Below are positions 59,330-64,000 of a stretch of 64,000 nucleotides of DNA, in pieces. The DNA lies in assembly GCA_963971425.1 (NCBI GenBank), contig OZ020525.1, positions 16,560,187 through 16,624,186 on the forward strand. Direction: 5' to 3'. The notes below the pieces were generated by a model, which did not search any database, was not told where the DNA came from, and saw only the letters and a list, made by a program, of their open reading frames with translations. A program made the translations under genes and the position numbers. Every line of letters begins with the position of its first letter. Position 1 is the first letter of the stretch. This stretch comes from Bryoerythrophyllum caledonicum. Lineage: Eukaryota; Streptophyta; Bryopsida; Pottiales; Pottiaceae.

Positions 59330-61214
59330 AAGTTCAGAAAAAAGGGGGCCGTCAACGTGGTGACGTACGGAAAATTGTAGTAAACAGTTGAGGGCTTGAA
59401 CCGCCAGTGCGTTGTTGGATGAGTTATTGACCTGGAGTCGTCTTCATTATGGGAGCCCAGTTGGAAGTACAGGGTGACCTTTTCCGAGCTCGACTTTCAG
59501 ATTCTCTGACTGTTCATGCTATTGGGGTGAAGAATGATTTGTGGTTTCCTTTCCTCGGCGCTGTTCATGGACGCGCTCTGCCGCGACGACAAATCACGGA
59601 GCTCGCTGAGAGAATATTCGCCTGACCAGGCTGCCAATACAGCTCTCACCATCCCTGGAAAAGGATGAGACTCCACAGTTTCGCACCGTTTTCGTGGATC
59701 ATATTGGACAAGACACCGATGGTGCGTGAAGTTTTCTGGGGTGATGCACTGATGTACAAGTGTGAAGTATTCCTGGCGTTCGGCATCGCTTTGTATCCCT
59801 CATGCTAGGTGGACGTACTGCGAGGCTGGGATGGGTGAGGGTATGCTGGTGAGGATGTGGGAGTCTGGTTGTGAGTTTGATTTGGAGCCTGATGGAAAAG
59901 AGTATACAATTCTAGTGAACATCGGAAGTAGTTTCGGTGGTCCTTCAGTAGTAAACTCCATTTTGTATATTTTGCAACTCATTACCAAACTCCCGGTTCT
60001 TACCGCCTGACTCCTACCCTTCAGGGATTCCTCTAGTGTCTGTCCTTCGTGGTCAACCATGGCAAGTCAAGTTTTGTCTGCTGGTGTCGTCTGGCCACGT
60101 CACCAAAACCGTTCCTCCATCCTAGAGTTTGAGTGACTTATCAGCACGTTGAGTGCACTGGAAGCCCTAGGCACTAATACGTGATTTTCGTGAACTTTGT
60201 GAATTTCATGAAATTCGTAAAACTACCGCCGGCACGCTGGTGGCCATTGTCATCCAATGCATCTTCTACCTCGTCTGCAAAGTCGCATCACCAGGAAATC
60301 ATCGACTGGGCCGCCTTGGCGGAAGACCTGGATGGCTACCTGAGAGGTTACTTGCCCCTCATTGGACCTGCAGACTCACTCGGCGCTCTAGATGCCGAGC
60401 TAGAAGAGATTTGAAGCAAATAAGAGTGAAGAATTTAGTCGTAGTAAGGTCTGATCAGTTGTTCAACTGTCCCAGTATCCCATTCACGGAGTTTCTGACT
60501 GATGACGACACTTACTGTGTCGTCGTTTACTGAGGACGCCGCACTAGTCTACTCACCTTATCGTTTCCTTCCTTATATATCTTCATAGACTGAAACGAGG
60601 GCTTGGCGCTCCTACAACATGATTGGCAATGTTTGGCAAACAGACGGTCGCTATGTTATTTTGTTCATGCATCGATAACTGGGTGTGTTCCAAGTTGGCA
60701 GGGGTGAGACGAGATTTGCGATCCAGGTTGATCTGTTTGGGTTGATTGATCGTGGGATACCTGGCATGGAGACTTGACCCAGGCTCATGGTGTTAGGGCA
60801 CTGGTTGTTGTTGTTGCATCATGATAATCTCCCGCGCGAGTTGAAAGGTTGTTGTTCCTGCTCTGATTAGAAACCTCTTCCACGTGCCTTCTCCACCATT
60901 GTCGCGAACTTGGACAGATCCTCCAAGAGGCACTGAACTACTGCAACTTTTGACAAGTTTTGACAGAGGGAAAGTGATACAGAGTTCGTACACACGTCGA
61001 CAATGGTAAAGGAGGCATAATTCTTCAAGATGTCTTGGAAGCCATCCACCAAAGATCTGAAATGACAAATCTATGAAAATGCATGTCATATTAGCTCAAG
61101 CGATGTCTGCAGGACAACCACTTCAAGCGCAACGACATTGGACTAACCTACATAACATGCAACAAATCCAGATGCCACAACTGGTAAAGAGAAGGCACAC
61201 TGCTCCAGTTTCTC
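59330..61214. other. Intergenic stretch upstream of PAL
   Basis: No full gene can be supported. A plus-strand frame ending at 60414 closes with DWAALAEDLDGYLRGYL, GC-rich and gene-like, but no start or domain is recognised. A minus-strand fragment at 60870-61055 is listed separately. Confidence 0.35.
60870..61055 (-). CDS. Possible exon fragment of unknown function
   Basis: A TTTCAG acceptor-like site (about 61060) is followed by an open stretch reading VDGFQDILKNYASFTIVDVC and LLEDLSKFATMVEKARGRGF, then a TAA. Amino-acid composition is protein-like but no family is recognised. It may be a decayed exon. Confidence 0.25.
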
Positions 61215-61486
61215 TCTTCAACATAGTATGTGGCATGGTATTTAATATTTATTGTATTTTTGTGTATTTTATGCACTTTGCATTGTATTCCTAGCTTTTC
61301 CATGAGTTCTATTCCTCCAAATCATGATCCGGATTTAGTAGAGTGTTCTTGTAATGTGTGCGCAACTATGAACTTCAAATTTCACAACAGTCTGGTTAAT
61401 TCCTCATGGATTCCATACAAATTGAGATTTAACATCTCTAGAGTCCACATTTGCGTCTTGTGGGGTCGGAGCTCCAAAGGGTTAAA
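61215..61486 (+). repeat. TTAA-element family 2, copy C (truncated)
   Basis: It aligns with 1160-1409, including TTGCATTGTATTCCTAGC and TTGAGATTTAACA(C/T)CTCTAG, and ends CTCCAAAGGGTTAA. The other terminus is missing. Confidence 0.6.
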
Positions 61487-63774
61487 AAGGCAATATTTGG
61501 GAAAACATCACACGGCACATGAAAATGTCACAAATGACGTTTTCCTGAATACTAATGACACCAACCAAAGAGACCTACAAGGAAAAGTTCATGAAGAATT
61601 TGTAAACTCTATTTTGCAAGCCTTGAGTTCGATTATGAAAATTGCATAAAATTATAAATCCAAGGAATCTGCATTTTTAAAAAAAACTAGTGATCCTTGA
61701 AATTTGTTTTCAGATTTGAAACCCATTTTCAAGAGTCATGGTTTTTAAAAATGGAATAGCAAAGCCATTTCCTGCGGTTTAGAATCATCGTCATGCCCAA
61801 GAACATTTTTGTCATGTGCTGGTGGTTGCTTGAGGTGCATGGGGTTGGTGGGAGTATATTGGGTGGAGACGAAGAGTAAAGGGAGAGCCTGAGCGTTGGG
61901 GAAGGGGAGCAACGCTATCTTGTGAGCAGTGAGTAGCGAGCGGCGAGGGGCAAGGAGAAAAATCTCCGAAAACTAGAAAAAAATTGCAGTTTTATTTTTT
62001 TGAATTTGAAATATCGGCACAATTACAAATTTTAGAGACAAATTTTGAAAAATTTACTAAATTAAGAAAGTATCTCATAACTGTAGACACCTTTACTTTC
62101 CTCTTTTTCCTTGTTTTGGCCTACCTCTCTTCTCGTGCTTGGATTATAATCATTTTAAAATATAAAAAAATCGAATTATCTACATTTCTAGGGGGACATA
62201 TTTGGAATCTAAGAAGAGTTTATGATTTGCAAATGAGAGTGTCGTGCTAATGTATTGCACAATATTGCTTTAGGATTGGTCAAATTAGTTCTTAAAAAAT
62301 ATTATTGTTATTTAGACACAATTCATACCAATGGGTATGACAAAGGTATTATGAGGGTATTAGAGAGGTGTCAATTGGATATCACCATAGCATTACTTGG
62401 GTATCACATGGGCATCACATGGGTATCACCTAGGTAAATCCTTGGAAATTTGCCAAAGAGACAGACACTCTCTATTTTGAATTAATCATGCAAAAAATTG
62501 ACCATGGCGTATGGTAGTGCATGTGGAGTATGAAGATTTGTTACTTATAACAATATCAATACATATATTATCTGAATTTGTGACTGTTCATCACAATCAT
62601 GAAATCCAATATTGATTAAACATGTATTCCGCGAAGCTATCTATGAGCAATCCAGATTGATACATATTTTTGAAACGTGCAACTCCACCGCCTTTCTCAT
62701 GCTTCGTCAACAATGTTGGCAAGCACTAGAATGCGCATGACTTGATTGAAGTTGAAGCTTGGAGCATGCATGATTAAGCCCTCTTGGAAGTCTAATTTAC
62801 AAGAGTAACGTAAGATTTAACAGACATGCTTACAATACATCCATTTCCCCTTCTTCCCCAACGTCTCCGATTGCATCTTCAAGAAATCAGGGCATGAACA
62901 CCGTAGAAAGCCTATCAAGGTGACGCAATAGGACTTGTCTTTTCTTGTGACTAGGTAACACATCCTCATGCTAGGTACGGTAGCCTGGCATTGATTTTGG
63001 AGACATAGTTGTTATTCATAAGAGCAGTGCTTGACCATTTGTTGCGTTATTCAATCGAAGGACGATCCAACGATTTTTGAATAGCGTAGCCGTGATAGAA
63101 GGTATGGCAAGAAGTTGGGTTTGGAAGAACGGGGAAGTGCAAAAGCAGAAGAGTCATCATGCATGTCCATAGACACTGGGAACTTTCTTTGCAATGAAAG
63201 AGCTCCACGTTGTTGCAACTGGAAAATGACTTCCTCAAATGCTAATACCTCTCTCATTGTTAGATTAGTGCCACGTAACCTTGCGCCCAAGTCAAGCAGT
63301 CATGCAACCTTGCACCCGAATGCCCATCAAAAAGTCTATATGTATGAGGAACTCAAAGTGAGTGCTCGTGAATTGACGTGAGTCGATGACAATGTGTAGA
63401 AGTGGAATTCTATGTGAATGCTTGTGAGGGAATTCCTAAGAGGGTTTGAGTGTTTGACCACGTAAATGTCACTCTATCCATAGCTTCCTGTTAGAGAGTA
63501 CTTGCTTTGATTTAGATCTAGAAAGTTGAGTGCAGAGTGGTTTGAGACGATCTTTCAACTCTGAACTCACTACGGCAAGTTGTTTGGTTATTTAGTAGAG
63601 TGGTTCACTGCAAATGCTCAATATGTGATTGCACATTACTCAAATTTTGAGTTGAGTGCTCAGAACTAAGAGTTGAATAAGTTGCGTTGAAATCCCATTA
63701 ATGAGTGATGTTTGCTGAGTTGAGAAACTACATTGCAAGACTGGTAAGTGGCGCTGATCACACGCGTCTCTAAT
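61487..63774. other. Mostly featureless AT-rich stretch
   Basis: A short array of a 12-bp unit (GGGTATCACATG, three copies) lies at 62399-62433. No gene or element can be supported; a minus-strand frame around 63051-63290 has no recognisable domain. Confidence 0.4.
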
Positions 63775-64000
63775 TCAGGTTTTAGGATTCACTTCATCCG
63801 CACGATTCTCATCAACCTTGGGCAGCTTTTGCAAGTGGTGGTCACTCAAAATTTTAGTGACAGCTCTTACACCAGGATGGACATTGAAGCGGGACGTGTA
63901 GAGACTCCAAGCCTTGAGGTATTGCAGACTGATCTTGTCATACTCTATCACGAATTCTTGTGCCATTTCTGCAAAACTCTTCACTGTAGGGTCTTCATTA
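63775..64000 (-). CDS. Open reading frame running off the right edge, unknown function
   Basis: The frame is open from the window edge and ends at a stop at 63775-63777. It encodes about 75 residues, including SFAEMAQEFVIEYDKISLQY and a final VDENRADEVNPKT. It is acidic and helical-looking, and could be the last exon of a minus-strand gene. I do not recognise the family. Confidence 0.4.
   Translation of the reverse strand, partial: NEDPTVKSFAEMAQEFVIEYDKISLQYLKAWSLYTSRFNVHPGVRAVTKILSDHHLQKLPKVDENRADEVNPKT

Overview
The window looks like nuclear DNA of a land plant. It carries a plant phenylalanine ammonia-lyase gene, a plastid double-domain co-chaperonin gene and plant-type Ty1/copia and Ty3/gypsy retrotransposons. 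Coding islands are GC-rich while the surroundings are AT-rich and repeat-packed. The PAL and CPN20 genes are both uninterrupted by introns, and the mobile-element types (gypsy integrase followed by a PHD finger, an RNase H-bearing LINE, a Tc1-like transposase) make a seed-free plant (bryophyte, lycophyte or fern) my best guess. The species cannot be fixed from the sequence alone.

Layout. 0-7.5 kb: 5' half of a Tc1-like transposase, then small DNA-element repeats (two TTAA-flanked elements of 750-850 bp, two 222-bp foldback MITEs, a 0.65-kb inverted repeat). 7.6-9.2 kb: a four-exon gene on the minus strand for an Asn/Ser/Gly-rich protein with a C-terminal heavy-metal-associated (HMA) domain. 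10.9-16.1 kb: more TTAA elements, an inverted repeat and tandem repeats. 16.8-22.5 kb: two LINE copies head to head, plus extra copies of the LINE 3' end, one with a (CTTT)n tail of about 195 bp. 23-29.6 kb: a degraded gypsy pol with integrase and PHD finger, and a degraded copia element (3' LTR to gag, minus strand). 29.7-37.5 kb: a degraded gypsy element on the plus strand with a long GA tract and a gag-like remnant. 37.5-38.9 kb: a broken protein-kinase-like gene. 40.4-42.1 kb: a gypsy-type gag remnant. 43-53.9 kb: nested TTAA elements, a 2.1-kb element with 31-bp terminal repeats and a GC-rich minisatellite, and other MITEs. 55.3-59.0 kb: the only clearly intact housekeeping and metabolic genes, CPN20 and PAL, both on the minus strand. 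The last 5 kb is mostly unassigned, with an open reading frame running off the right edge.

How the genes relate. PAL commits phenylalanine to phenylpropanoids, CPN20 assists the plastid chaperonin, and the HMA protein may bind metal. I see no functional link between them; they are islands in a repeat landscape. The strongest collective signal is the abundance of non-autonomous elements bounded by TTAA and terminal repeats starting CCC/CCT. A nested insertion supports TTAA as the target site, as in the piggyBac superfamily. A second notable signal is a LINE family whose 3' ends share a stem-loop kept by paired base changes.
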